Source of the DNA: Streptomyces zagrosensis
GTDB taxonomy: Bacteria; Actinomycetota; Actinomycetes; Streptomycetales; Streptomycetaceae
DNA length: 64,000 nucleotides
Assembly (NCBI RefSeq): GCF_014203645.1
Contig: NZ_JACHJL010000015.1
Location: forward strand, 124,001 to 188,000
Direction: 5' to 3'
Shown here: positions 41,379 through 50,719 of the stretch, in pieces
How positions within the stretch are numbered: position 1 is the first letter of the stretch
How the letters are laid out: every line of letters begins with the position of its first letter
Position numbers and translations under genes: made by a program
The notes under the pieces: generated by a model
The model's database searches: none
What the model was told of the DNA's origin: nothing
Seen by the model: the letters and a program-made list of their open reading frames with translations, nothing else

Positions 41379-42389
41379 TCACCGGCCGGGAGCGTGCTCC
41401 GCGATCGCCGCGAACTCCTCCACCGTGAGCGACTCCCCCCGCGCCTGCGGCGAGATCCCGGCGGCCACCAACGCCGTCTCGGCTGCCGCCGCCGAGCCCG
41501 CCCAGCCCGCGAGCGCCGCCCGCAGCGTCTTGCGGCGCTGCGCGAAGGCCGCGTCCACGACCGCGAACACCTCCTTCTTCGTCGCGCTCGTCTGCGGCGG
41601 CGCTGCGCGCCGGACCAGCGAGACGAGCCCGGAGTCCACGTTCGGCGCCGGCCAGAAGACGTTGCGGCCAATCGCCCCGGCCCGCTTGACCTCCGCGTAC
41701 CAGGCGGCCTTCACCGAGGGCACCCCGTACACCTTGGAGCCCGGCGGCGCCGCGAGCCGGTCGGCAACCTCGGCCTGCACCATCACGAGCGTCCGCTCGA
41801 CGGTGGGGAAGGTCGCGAGCATGTGCAGCAGGACGGGCACGGCGACGTTGTACGGAAGGTTGGCGACCATCGCTGTCGGCGGCGGCCCGGGCAACTCGGT
41901 GATCCGCATCGCGTCCGAGTGCACCAGTGCGAAGTCCCCGGCGCGCTCCGGCAGCCGGGCGGCCACCGTCGCGGGCAGCGCATCGGCGAGCACGTCATCG
42001 ATCTCCACCGCCGTGACCCACGCGGCTGCTTCGAGCAGCGCCAGGGTCAGCGAGCCAAGGCCGGGCCCGACCTCCACGACCGTGTCATCGGGCCGTACCC
42101 CCGCGGTGCGCACGATGCGGCGCACGGTGTTCGCGTCGATCACGAAATTCTGACCGCGCTGCTTGGTGGGGCGTACGCCGAGCGCGGCGGCCAGTTCGCG
42201 AACGTCGGCGGGCCCGAGCAGCGCGACGGACGATTCGGCACCGGGGCCCGCCTCGGCGGCGCTACCGGCGGCGGCCGGCGCGGCAGCGCCGGAGGTGGTG
42301 CCCGAGGTGGCGTTGGGGGTGGGGTTGGGGATGGCTTCGGCGTTGGTTGGCTGGGGGACGCGGGGATCGGCGTCAGGGGCGGAGCTCAC
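41379..42389 (-). CDS. rsmA: 16S rRNA dimethyladenosine transferase (RsmA/KsgA)
   Basis: RsmA dimethylates two adjacent adenines near the 3' end of 16S rRNA. The SAM motif VEVGPGLGSLT and the catalytic NLPYNVAVP are present, as is the N-terminal KQRGQNFVID. It is 336 aa with an Ala/Pro-rich ~55-residue N-terminal extension. The GTG start at 42389 overlaps the tatD 3' end by 17 bp, so it is co-transcribed with tatD. The downstream partner ispE is displaced by the insertion. Confidence 0.95.
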   Translation of the reverse strand: MSSAPDADPRVPQPTNAEAIPNPTPNATSGTTSGAAAPAAAGSAAEAGPGAESSVALLGPADVRELAAALGVRPTKQRGQNFVIDANTVRRIVRTAGVRPDDTVVEVGPGLGSLTLALLEAAAWVTAVEIDDVLADALPATVAARLPERAGDFALVHSDAMRITELPGPPPTAMVANLPYNVAVPVLLHMLATFPTVERTLVMVQAEVADRLAAPPGSKVYGVPSVKAAWYAEVKRAGAIGRNVFWPAPNVDSGLVSLVRRAAPPQTSATKKEVFAVVDAAFAQRRKTLRAALAGWAGSAAAAETALVAAGISPQARGESLTVEEFAAIAEHAPGR

Positions 42390-43527
42390 CGCTTGAGTTT
42401 ACGGCCGCGGCCCGGCCCGCGCCCCGGCCGCCCGCCGGGGTCGGCCGGCCGCCCCCGCAAGCCCCGTGGTCACGGTCGGAGCACGGTGAGTAAGCGAAGG
42501 CCCGCGCCGTGTTGGCCGCGACCGCCGTCGCCAAGGCGTCCTCGCCGATGCCACGTACCGCGGCCATCGCGCGCAGCGTCAGCGGGATCAGATACGGGGC
42601 GTTGGGGCGCCCCCGATACGGGATCGGGGTCAGGAACGGCGCGTCCGTCTCCACCAGGACGAGGTCGAGCGGGGCGACCGCGAGGGCGTCGCGTAGCGGC
42701 TGGGCGTTCTTGAAGGTGATGTTGCCGGCGAAGGACATGTAGTAGCCGTACTCCGCGCAGATCTTGGCCATCGTGGCGTCGCCCGAGTAGCAGTGGAAGA
42801 CGACCCGTTCCGGCGCGCCCTCCTCCTCCAGCAGCCGCAACACGTCCTCGTGCGCCTCGCGATCATGGATGACCAGCGCCTTGCCGTGCCGCTTGGCAAT
42901 GTCGATATGCCGACGAAAGGAGAGTTGCTGTGCGGCCACGCCCTCCGGGCCGGTACGGAAGTAGTCGAGCCCGGTTTCGCCGACGCCGCGCACGTGCGGA
43001 AGCGCCGCCAACGTGTCGATCTCCTCCAGCGCGGCATCGAGCGCGGCATCGCCACCGGGCGGGCGCCCCTGCCGGGGCCGGCCGCCCACCTGGGGGACGT
43101 CGGGATCGCCGAGCACGATGCGCGGGGCCTCGTTGGGGTGCAGGGCCACGGTCGCCCACACGCTGTCGTACGCGGCGGCCGTCTCCGCCGCCCAACGCGA
43201 GCCCGCCAGGTCGCAGCCGACCTGAATGACGGTGTGCACGCCAACCGACGCCGCCTTGGCGAGCGCTTCGGCGACCGTGCCCTGCTGCATGTCGAGATGG
43301 GTGTGCGAGTCGGCGACCGGCACCCGCAAGGGCTCAGGGAGCGGCGGCGGACTGTCCTTGGACCGGGCCCCACCGCCGGCACTCCTGCCAGCACTCTTGG
43401 CACCGACACCGACACCGACACCGGCACGGCCGCTTCGCTGCCCGATGCCCTGGCCTGCGCTCGGGCCCGGGGTATTGCCGTCGCGGCTCGTATCGCTGTC
43501 GCCGCTGGTGTGTGCCGTTTCCGCCAT
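42373..43527 (-). CDS. tatD: TatD-family metal-dependent DNase
   Basis: This TIM-barrel hydrolase has the metal ligands of TatD: HxH in ADSHTHLDM, Glu in GETGLDYF, His in VIHDREAHED and FHCYSG, and Asp in VETDAPFLTP. It probably acts as a 3'-5' exonuclease. It is 384 aa owing to a Gly/Ser-rich N-terminal extension and a Gly/Pro insertion (QVGGRPRQGRPPGG). The ATG at 43527 is used. It overlaps rsmA downstream. Confidence 0.94.
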   Translation of the reverse strand: MAETAHTSGDSDTSRDGNTPGPSAGQGIGQRSGRAGVGVGVGAKSAGRSAGGGARSKDSPPPLPEPLRVPVADSHTHLDMQQGTVAEALAKAASVGVHTVIQVGCDLAGSRWAAETAAAYDSVWATVALHPNEAPRIVLGDPDVPQVGGRPRQGRPPGGDAALDAALEEIDTLAALPHVRGVGETGLDYFRTGPEGVAAQQLSFRRHIDIAKRHGKALVIHDREAHEDVLRLLEEEGAPERVVFHCYSGDATMAKICAEYGYYMSFAGNITFKNAQPLRDALAVAPLDLVLVETDAPFLTPIPYRGRPNAPYLIPLTLRAMAAVRGIGEDALATAVAANTARAFAYSPCSDRDHGACGGGRPTPAGGRGAGRAAAVNSSGELRP

Positions 43528-43805
43528 GGCCGCAATTCTATGAAGCCCTACGGAGGCGTGCATGGGTTGGGCCGGGAGCCCGAGGGTTTGGGCTGGGGCC
43601 CGAGGGCCAGCGGGTGTCCAGGGGGCGCGTGTGGGGCGCGCTCAGACAGATGCAGCGTCGGGCCAACCGGATCGGAGGCTGGCCGGCAGGGTGACCGCTC
43701 CGCCACCCCCTGTTGCCCGTGCACGCGCTGGGCACGTACGACTCACGCACTCAGGCGCGCAGAGTCCGCGTACTCACAGCACGCATAGCTCATTTGCTCG
43801 CTTGC

Positions 43806-44354
43806 TCACTTGCGGTGGAAGGGCCAGATATCCGCAAGGTGCCAGTGGTTTCCGCGGTCCTTGGTGGGCGGACCCGCTGCCGGTTCGGGCGTCGGCGCGA
43901 GGCCGGGCCCATCCAACGCTCCACCAAGCCCGGGGCCCTTGCCCCGGGCAGCGCTGGGCACGCCCCTGTCCACGGTGCGCTGGCGCGGTGCCTGCTCGCG
44001 CCGGGCGCCCGCCGCGGAGGAGACCGAGGACACCTGACCCGATCGCATGATGCGCACGATATGGGCACCGCACTTGACACAACTCGGCCTGGTGAGCGGA
44101 GAGGGCACGCGTTCACCGTCCGTGTGATAGCTCACGTGCGGCTGCCCCAGGGCGTCCGCGTGGTGCTCGATGTCGTACGACTGCTCCCAGCCGTATCCGC
44201 AACGCATGCACGCGAACGCGTACGCCTCGTGTACGACGGGCTCAGCACCCACATCGCCATAGGCCAGCGCCTGTGTTCGAGCCAGCGCATTGGACTGGGC
44301 CAATGCCTGGGCTATGGAGTGGCTACCGCCTGGAGTTCCTGCGGATTCGCTCAT
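43806..44354 (-). CDS. Zinc-ribbon protein with disordered linker
   Basis: This 182-aa protein has two CxxC knuckles (CMRCGYGW and CVKCGAHIV) that should bind one zinc. They are preceded by an Ala/Gln-rich helix and followed by a ~75-residue Gly/Pro/Arg-rich disordered stretch. The C-terminus is a short ordered-looking end (NHWHLADIWPFHRK). The ATG at 44354 has AGGAG 5 nt upstream, and an inverted repeat CTTGTC-N5-GACAAG lies at 44365-44381. Similar Streptomyces proteins exist but have no assigned role. Confidence 0.8.
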   Translation of the reverse strand: MSESAGTPGGSHSIAQALAQSNALARTQALAYGDVGAEPVVHEAYAFACMRCGYGWEQSYDIEHHADALGQPHVSYHTDGERVPSPLTRPSCVKCGAHIVRIMRSGQVSSVSSAAGARREQAPRQRTVDRGVPSAARGKGPGLGGALDGPGLAPTPEPAAGPPTKDRGNHWHLADIWPFHRK

Positions 44355-45017
44355 GGCAGCTCCTCTTGTCCGTAAGACAAGCCTTTCGGGATTGGGGCTT
44401 TCCCCCTCCTCCAGTGGACGCCTCTTTCAGCGGGTCCGCAGTAGCCGTTCCCGCTCCTTGATGGAGATTTGAATACTCCATGCCACAAGCACCCTGTTAC
44501 GCGGTCGAACCTTTACATTCCGCGGAGACCCTTTTACCTCCCATGGGGTTCCGCCGGAGACGCCCATAGCGGAAGTGACCATGTTTTCGCAGCGTATGCG
44601 CTCATTGTTAGCTCAGCCCCGCTCATCCGAGCCCCCACGACCCACCAGCCCCAGAGGCTACGGAACGTCCTGCGCCATATCTCGTGCAGCTACCATGAAA
44701 ATCCCGCAACGGCTTCCTGCTACGGCTACGACGAATACTGCGGCAATCATTCACGCAGCGGCCACCCCATATCCCTGCCGGGTCAACCTACCGCTGGCGG
44801 CCACGAGATTTCCCAAAACAATCTCCGCGGAGCGGTCACAACTCTCCGCCGAGCGGTTACGACGAAATTCATACGGCACCCTGAGGCGCCGGCCGCGAAA
44901 AATACCCCCTGCGCTGTACGCACTCCCCACGCCATCCTTCGGGCACGAGCCACGCCGACCCCTGTGGTGCACTCACGCCCCATGCCCCCGCGGAGCCCCA
45001 CGCCTTCGCGGAGCCCC
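44355..45017. other. Intergenic region upstream of the zinc-ribbon gene
   Basis: About 660 bp with lower GC than its surroundings. Apart from the small inverted repeat at 44365-44381 next to the ribosome binding site, only short weak frames are seen. It probably carries a long promoter/leader region or a decayed gene. Confidence 0.45.
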
Positions 45018-45890
45018 TCATCCAGTCCCGCGCCCCGCGTTCTTCGCCGCCACGACCGCGTCGAACACCTCACGCTTGGGCAGCCCCGTCTCGGCCGCAA
45101 CCGCCGCGATGGCCTCCTTGCGCCGCTCCCCCGCCTCCTCCTCGCGGACCGCGACACGGCGGGCCAGCTCCGCGGGCGTCAGGTCCTGTGGCCCGGGCTC
45201 CGGCGCCCCCTCGACCACGATGGTGATCTCCCCGCGTACGTCACCGGCGGCCCACTCGGCCAACTCCGCCAGCGGGCCGCGCTTGACCTCCTCGTACGTC
45301 TTCGTCAGCTCCCGGCACACGGCCGCACGCCGCTCCGCGCCGAACGCGTCGGCCATGGCCGTCAGCGTCTCGGCCACCCGGTGCGGCGACTCGAAGTACA
45401 CGAGGGTGCGGCGTTCAGCCGCGACGTCGCGCAGTCGGCTGAGCCGCTCGCCCGACTTGCGCGGCGGAAAACCCTCGAAGCAGAAGCGGTCCACCGGCAG
45501 CCCGGAGACAGCAAGCGCGGTGAGCACGGCGGACGGGCCCGGAACGGCGGTCACGGTGATGCCGTGTTCGACGGCGGCGGCAACGAGCCGGTAGCCGGGG
45601 TCGGAGACCGATGGCATGCCCGCATCGGTCACCAGCAGCACCCGCGCCCCGCCCAGCAGCGCCTCCACCAGGTCCGGCGTACGCGCGGACTCGTTGCCCT
45701 CGAAATAGGAGACCACCCGGGCGGTCGGCCGCACGTCGAGGGCTTGGGTCAGCCGGCGCAGCCGCCGGGTGTCCTCGGCCGCGATCACCTCAGCCGCGGC
45801 AAGCTCGACGGCCAGCCGCGGCGGCGCGTCGGCCGGGTCGCCGATTGGGGTCCCTGCGAGTACAAGTGTTCCGCTCACCGTTCCAGTCAC
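45018..45890 (-). CDS. rsmI: 16S rRNA 2'-O-ribose methyltransferase RsmI
   Basis: RsmI methylates C1402 of 16S rRNA. The tetrapyrrole-methylase-fold motifs LAGTPIGDPADAPPR, VTDAGMPSVSDPGY and FFSPHR-like ESPHRVAETL are present. It is 290 aa. The GTG at 45890 is chosen because the family N-terminus starts there; upstream in-frame sequence is repeat-like. It is divergent from pmt. Confidence 0.95.
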   Translation of the reverse strand: MTGTVSGTLVLAGTPIGDPADAPPRLAVELAAAEVIAAEDTRRLRRLTQALDVRPTARVVSYFEGNESARTPDLVEALLGGARVLLVTDAGMPSVSDPGYRLVAAAVEHGITVTAVPGPSAVLTALAVSGLPVDRFCFEGFPPRKSGERLSRLRDVAAERRTLVYFESPHRVAETLTAMADAFGAERRAAVCRELTKTYEEVKRGPLAELAEWAAGDVRGEITIVVEGAPEPGPQDLTPAELARRVAVREEEAGERRKEAIAAVAAETGLPKREVFDAVVAAKNAGRGTG

Positions 45891-46157
45891 CCGCCCATCC
45901 TCCCAGCCGCGCGGACACCAACCCGGCACGCTCACAGCGAGACGGACCGGGGGTGCGGGTGTGCGCCTGAACGCACCGGCGGATCGACACCGGCCCGAAG
46001 CTGAACCCGGACCGGCCAGACCCGAACCCAAACCGGTCCGGCCCGGGCACTCGTACACACACTCGCACCCGTACACGCACCAGGACGACCGGCATCGACA
46101 CGGTCATCGAAGTGCCGCACTCGCGACTCCCACAACAGCGTTCCCTACGATGGCGCG

Positions 46158-47924
46158 GTGACGAGTGACATCGCGACCCATGCCCAGCGGGGCCAAGCCG
46201 CCGATCAGCAGCCGCTGCCCTGGCAGCTGCGGCTGCGCCGATTCGGTTACGCGGGCCGGGCGCGGACCGATGTCCGTGACCGGCTGGTGCCGCCCTACCC
46301 CGAACCCGGCACCCGGCTGTGGACCGCTCTCGGCATGAGCCCACTGGTGGCGCAGCGACTGGCCCGTTGCGCGGGCTGGGGCGGGCCGCTGCTGGTCGCC
46401 CTGTTCGCGGGCCTCCTGCGGTTCTGGCGGCTCGACAGCCCGAAAGCGGTGATATTCGACGAGACGTACTACGCCAAGGACGCCTGGTCGCTGCTCCAGT
46501 TCGGGTACGAAGGCACCTGGCACAAGGACGCCAACGACCACATCCTGGACAGCCCGCGACGCATCCCGCTCGGCGACGCCCCCGCTTACGTGGTGCATCC
46601 GCCGGTCGGCAAGTGGGTCATCGCGTTCGGTGAACAGCTCTTCGGGCTCGATCCGTTCGGCTGGCGGTTCATGGTGGCCGTCCTCGGTACGCTCTCGGTG
46701 CTGATGCTGTGCCGCATCGGGCGCCGACTCTTCCGCTCCACCGCACTCGGCTGCCTTGCGGGCGGCCTGCTGGCCGTGGACGGGCTGCACTTCGTGATGA
46801 GCCGCACCGCGCTGCTCGACCTGGTGCTGATGTTCTTCATCCTGGCGGCGTTCGGCGCTCTCCTCGTGGACCGCGACCGCGCGCGCGCCCGGCTCGCAAG
46901 GGCGCTTCCAATCGGCCCCGACGGCCTCGCCAGGCCGGACGAGACGGTTGCCGAACGCCTTGGGCTCGGCTGGCGGCCCTGGCGGATCGCGGCTGGCGTC
47001 TGCCTCGGCCTGGCCTGCGGCACCAAGTGGAACGGGCTGTACGTGCTGGCCGCGTTCGGGCTGATGACGGTGATGTGGGACGCGGGCGCCCGACGCACGG
47101 CTGGCGCTTGGCGCCCCTACCGCACCGCTTTGCGCCGGGACGTGCCGTGGGCGTTCCTCGCCACCGTGCCGGTCGCCATCGGCACGTACGTCGCCACCTG
47201 GGCCGGCTGGTTCGCCAACAGCGGCAGCTACAGCGAGCAGCGCGGCTGGCAACACAGCGGCTACTTCCGACACTGGGCCGAAACCGATGGCGGCCACTCG
47301 GACAACGGCACCTTCGCGTGGCTGCTCAACCCCCTGCGCAGCCTGTGGCACTACGAGAAGGAGGTCTACGACTTCCACGTGGGCCTCGACTCGCCGCATA
47401 CGTATCAGTCGAACCCCTGGAGCTGGCTCGTCCAGTCGCGCCCCGTCTCGTACTTCTACGAGTCCCCCAAGCCCGGCGAAGACGGCTGCCCGGCCGACGC
47501 CACCGAGAAGTGCGCCCGCGAGGTACTCGCCCTAGGCACCCCGCTGTTGTGGTGGACGGCATGCTTCGCGCTGCTGTACCTCCTCTACCGCTGGGCCCTG
47601 CGCCGCGACTGGCGCGCGGGCGCAATCCTGTGCGGCACGGCGGCCGGGCTACTGCCCTGGTTCGCGTACCAGGAGCGCACGATCTTCTCCTTCTACGCGG
47701 TGGTCTTCATCCCGTTCCTCTGTCTTGCGGTCGCCATGATGCTCGGCGCCATCATCGGCCCCCCAGGCTCCACCGAACGCCGCCGCATCATCGGCACGGT
47801 CACCGCGGGCGGACTGGTCCTGCTGATCGTCTGGAACTTCATCTACTTCTTCCCCATCTACACGGGCCAGCCCATCCCCATCGACACCTGGCGAGACCGG
47901 ATATGGCTGGACACGTGGATCTAA
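46158..47924 (+). CDS. pmt: Protein O-mannosyltransferase
   Basis: Pmt (GT39) transfers mannose from polyprenyl-phosphate mannose to Ser/Thr of exported proteins. The N-terminal Asp-Glu motif is in VIFDETYYAKDAW. About ten membrane helices flank an extracytoplasmic domain (SYSEQRGWQHSGYFRHWAE). It is 588 aa. In S. coelicolor the ortholog Pmt is needed for phage phiC31 infection and for glycosylating surface proteins (established). The GTG at 46158 starts it, divergent from rsmI. Confidence 0.95.
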   Translation: MTSDIATHAQRGQAADQQPLPWQLRLRRFGYAGRARTDVRDRLVPPYPEPGTRLWTALGMSPLVAQRLARCAGWGGPLLVALFAGLLRFWRLDSPKAVIFDETYYAKDAWSLLQFGYEGTWHKDANDHILDSPRRIPLGDAPAYVVHPPVGKWVIAFGEQLFGLDPFGWRFMVAVLGTLSVLMLCRIGRRLFRSTALGCLAGGLLAVDGLHFVMSRTALLDLVLMFFILAAFGALLVDRDRARARLARALPIGPDGLARPDETVAERLGLGWRPWRIAAGVCLGLACGTKWNGLYVLAAFGLMTVMWDAGARRTAGAWRPYRTALRRDVPWAFLATVPVAIGTYVATWAGWFANSGSYSEQRGWQHSGYFRHWAETDGGHSDNGTFAWLLNPLRSLWHYEKEVYDFHVGLDSPHTYQSNPWSWLVQSRPVSYFYESPKPGEDGCPADATEKCAREVLALGTPLLWWTACFALLYLLYRWALRRDWRAGAILCGTAAGLLPWFAYQERTIFSFYAVVFIPFLCLAVAMMLGAIIGPPGSTERRRIIGTVTAGGLVLLIVWNFIYFFPIYTGQPIPIDTWRDRIWLDTWI

Positions 47925-48213
47925 AGGGTGCGGACTTTGGGGGCGCGGGGGAGGCACTTCGCTGAATCGCCGCGTTGGTTGGCATTGGTTGGCGTGGGTC
48001 ACCGCTGCTTGCTGTTGCTTGCCGTTGGCCTCATTCGGTCACATTGATCGTCTTTGGTTGGCATCGGTCGCGTTGGTCGTCATCGGTCGTGGCGGCTGGG
48101 CCCCGGGCGGCCCACAAACGGCCCGAAGGCGGGTCGCGGGTGCGACCGCCGTCGAACAGTCCGGGCCGCCCCCCGGCGGGAGAGCGAACAGCGTGCAGCC
48201 CGGTCGGGTGCGA

Positions 48214-49149
48214 TCAGGGAGCGAGCACGACCGTCTTGCCGGGCAGCCGCCCGGCGTCGGCGTCCGCGTGCACGGCGGCCAACTCGGCCACCGGGCGGCG
48301 GGCGGCGACGTGCACCCGAAGCGTGCCGGCATCCACCTTGGCGACCAGCTCGGTCAGCTGGGCTCCGTCGCTGCGGACCCACAGGCTCGCGCTGCGCACT
48401 CCCCGGGCGGGGTCCTCGGGAATCGGGCCGGCTGTACTGGCGCCGACCCCGCCGTCAGCGACGTAGTTCGTCAACTGCGCGAGCTCCTGCGGGGAGACGC
48501 GCACATGGTTCACCACGACCTGGAACGGACCGCCCACGGCGGCCGGACCCGCAGCCAGGACGAGGGGGCCCACGACCCGGTCCGCGCCGTAGCCCCGAAG
48601 GCGGTCGGCGTGCTGTGGCTCGTCCACCGCGGTCACGTGCGCTCCCGCGTCGGCGGCGAGCTGCACCACGAGGCTGCCCACCGCACCCCCCGCCCCGTTC
48701 ACCAGGACGGTCTGGCCGGGCTTCAGCTCGGCGAGCTCAAACACCGTCTGCCAGGCCGCCAGGCCGGTCAGCGGCAGCGCCGCGGCATCGACCAGCTCGG
48801 TCGTCTGGGGCGCCGGGGCCAGGGTCCCGGCCGAGGCGAGCACGTACTCGGCGGCGCCGCCAGCGGAGTCGATGGGCAGCATCGCCACGACCCGGTTGCC
48901 GACCTCCAGCCCCGTCACGTCCGCGCCGAGTTCAGCGATGGTGCCCGCCAGGTCGATCCCCGGCACGTACGGGAGAGTGATCGGAACCATCTCGGCCAGG
49001 ACACCGGCGCGTATGTGGTCATCGACCGGGTTGAACGACGTGGCCGCCACCCGCACCAGCACCTGCCCGGGGCCGGGGACCGGACGATCGACGTCCTCGT
49101 AACGCAAAACCTCGCTGCTGCCGAACTCGTGGAAACGCATTGCCTTCAT
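48214..49149 (-). CDS. NADP-dependent quinone oxidoreductase (MDR family)
   Basis: This zinc-less medium-chain reductase has the nucleotide-binding loop VNGAGGAVGSLVVQLA and an N-terminal GroES-like domain (SFNPVDDHIRAG, PGIDLAGTI). It is 311 aa. The ATG at 49149 (MKAMRFHEFG) has GGAG 8 nt upstream. It is downstream of the dioxygenase gene on the same strand, 78 bp away, so it likely shares the MarR-controlled promoter. The substrate is probably a quinone or electrophile. Confidence 0.92.
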   Translation of the reverse strand: MKAMRFHEFGSSEVLRYEDVDRPVPGPGQVLVRVAATSFNPVDDHIRAGVLAEMVPITLPYVPGIDLAGTIAELGADVTGLEVGNRVVAMLPIDSAGGAAEYVLASAGTLAPAPQTTELVDAAALPLTGLAAWQTVFELAELKPGQTVLVNGAGGAVGSLVVQLAADAGAHVTAVDEPQHADRLRGYGADRVVGPLVLAAGPAAVGGPFQVVVNHVRVSPQELAQLTNYVADGGVGASTAGPIPEDPARGVRSASLWVRSDGAQLTELVAKVDAGTLRVHVAARRPVAELAAVHADADAGRLPGKTVVLAP

Positions 49150-49227
49150 GGCACTTTCTCCAGGGTGTATGGGTGTCGCGCCAAGGGATGAGGCGACCAG
49201 TCGGGAAGGTGAAACACGTCGAAGCAC

Positions 49228-50124
49228 TCAGGTCAGCTGCACTGACCGGGTGGAGTTCCCCATCACCATGCGGTCGATGGCGCTCACGGCGCTGCCGGGG
49301 TCGTTGGCGGCACCAACGGTGAGCAACAGCGGGACGAAGTGGTCGGCCGTGGGATGGGCGACCGCGACACCGGGCGCCTTGTTCCGGTAGTCGCTGAGGG
49401 CATCGGCGTCGCCCCGGGCGAGGGCGTCAACGGCCCATTCGTCGAAGGCCGTGGTGTCGGCGGCGAGCTCCGGCTGGCGGAAGACGGCGAAGCTGTGCGT
49501 CATGAAGCCCGAACCGAGAACGAGGATGCCTTCTTCGCGCAGGGGCCGCAGGCGTGCCCCGAGCTTGAGCAGAGCGCTGGGGTCGAGGTTGGGCATCGAC
49601 AACTGCACGACCGGGACGTCGGCCGCGGGGTACATGGCCATGAGTGGGATGAAGGCGCCGTGGTCAAGGCCGCGGTCGGCGAACTCGTGCACCGGCGTCC
49701 GGCCCAGCAGGCCCGTGAGTCGCCGAGCCAGGTCGGTGGCGTCCGGGGTCGCGTAGGGAAGGGTCTTGTAGCGGGGGTGGAAGCCGCTGAAGTCGTAGTA
49801 GAGCGGGGACCCGGCCGCAGCTCCGGATATCGCGACCGGTGCCTGTTCCCAGTGGGCCGAGATAACGACGATGGCCCGGGGTTTGGGCATCGACTGGGCC
49901 CAGGCGAAGAGGTCACCGAGCCACTGCGGATCGTCGAGGGTGAACGGGGCCCCGTGGCTGACGAAGAGGCTGGGCAGGGGACCGTCGGACGGGTTCCATA
50001 CCCGCTGCTCACGAGCCTGTGGCAGGACCCGGGCAAGGAGCTCGTCGTACGCCGCGGCTGGGATGCGCGAGGGGAGGGGGAAAGTGAGGCCGCCCGGGGA
50101 GGGCAGACCGCTCGTGGTGGTCAT
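49228..50124 (-). CDS. Extradiol ring-cleavage dioxygenase, DODA/LigB type
   Basis: This class III non-haem iron (or zinc-binding) dioxygenase-fold protein shows the expected ligand His residues in VSHGAPF, ISAHWE, LDHGAFIP and FMTHSF. It is 298 aa. The ATG at 50124 has AAGGAG 8 nt upstream; the in-frame upstream ATG at 50175 would sit inside the operator region. It is divergent from a MarR gene with three operator-like dyads between. It would open catechol-type rings or act on aromatic electrophiles. Confidence 0.92.
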   Translation of the reverse strand: MTTTSGLPSPGGLTFPLPSRIPAAAYDELLARVLPQAREQRVWNPSDGPLPSLFVSHGAPFTLDDPQWLGDLFAWAQSMPKPRAIVVISAHWEQAPVAISGAAAGSPLYYDFSGFHPRYKTLPYATPDATDLARRLTGLLGRTPVHEFADRGLDHGAFIPLMAMYPAADVPVVQLSMPNLDPSALLKLGARLRPLREEGILVLGSGFMTHSFAVFRQPELAADTTAFDEWAVDALARGDADALSDYRNKAPGVAVAHPTADHFVPLLLTVGAANDPGSAVSAIDRMVMGNSTRSVQLT

Positions 50125-50139
50125 CGAATCAGCTCCTTC

Positions 50140-50211
50140 ACTTGCCTCAGCAAATATTTTTACTTGCCGAGGCAAGTCAAAATATAGCCGTTAAGAGTTG
50201 CCTAGGCAAGT
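50140..50211. promoter_or_regulatory. Three MarR operator-like dyads in a divergent gap
   Basis: Three related palindromes share the form ACTTGCC-NN-GGCAAGT: 50140-50155 (degenerate right half), 50162-50177 (perfect arms) and 50196-50211 (one mismatch). They fall between the dioxygenase and MarR starts in an AT-rich stretch. They probably bind the adjacent MarR protein and control both directions. Confidence 0.8.
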
Positions 50212-50245
50212 GACGCAAGGTCCCCGGGCACGTACGATGAGGGTC

Positions 50246-50719
50246 ATGGACACCCAGTCACCTTGGCTCGACGACGACCAGCAGGACCTGTGGCAGGCGC
50301 TGCTCACGGTCGTCATCGCCCTCCCGGCGGCCCTCGACCGCCAGTTGCAGAGAGACGCAGGCATCTCCAACTTCGAGTACGGGGTTCTGGCCCAGCTGTC
50401 CATGACCGACGAGGCCACGATGCGGCTCAGCGACCTGGCCCGAGCCTGCGACAGCACCCAGCCCCGCCTGTCAAAGGTGATGGACCGCTTCGAAGCCCGC
50501 GGGTGGGTCACCCGCCGTCCCGACCCCAGCGACGGTCGATACACCTTCGGCACCCTGACCGACGCCGGCCGGCAAAAGCTCATCGAAAGCGCACCTGAAC
50601 ACGTCGCGCAGGTGAAGCGGCTCGTGTTCGATCCGCTCAGCGCCGCTCAGCGCCGCCACCTCGGGGGCGCACTCACCCACATCGCCGCCACCGTGCGCCG
50701 GGAACTCGAAGGAGGCTGA
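50246..50719 (+). CDS. MarR-family regulator of the dioxygenase cluster
   Basis: This is a 157-aa winged-helix protein with the wing DPSDGRYTFGTLTDAGRQK and the recognition region DLARACDSTQPRLSKVMDRFEARGW. It probably represses the divergent dioxygenase-reductase genes through the three dyads. ATG 50246 is used; ATG 50237 is possible. No cysteine suited to redox sensing is obvious near the N-terminus, so ligand binding is more likely than thiol oxidation. Confidence 0.92.
   Translation: MDTQSPWLDDDQQDLWQALLTVVIALPAALDRQLQRDAGISNFEYGVLAQLSMTDEATMRLSDLARACDSTQPRLSKVMDRFEARGWVTRRPDPSDGRYTFGTLTDAGRQKLIESAPEHVAQVKRLVFDPLSAAQRRHLGGALTHIAATVRRELEGG

Noticed and set aside
44575..45594. 339-aa plus-strand ORF over rsmI
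   Set aside because: Antisense shadow of rsmI with Arg/Ser/Pro-rich composition and no domain.
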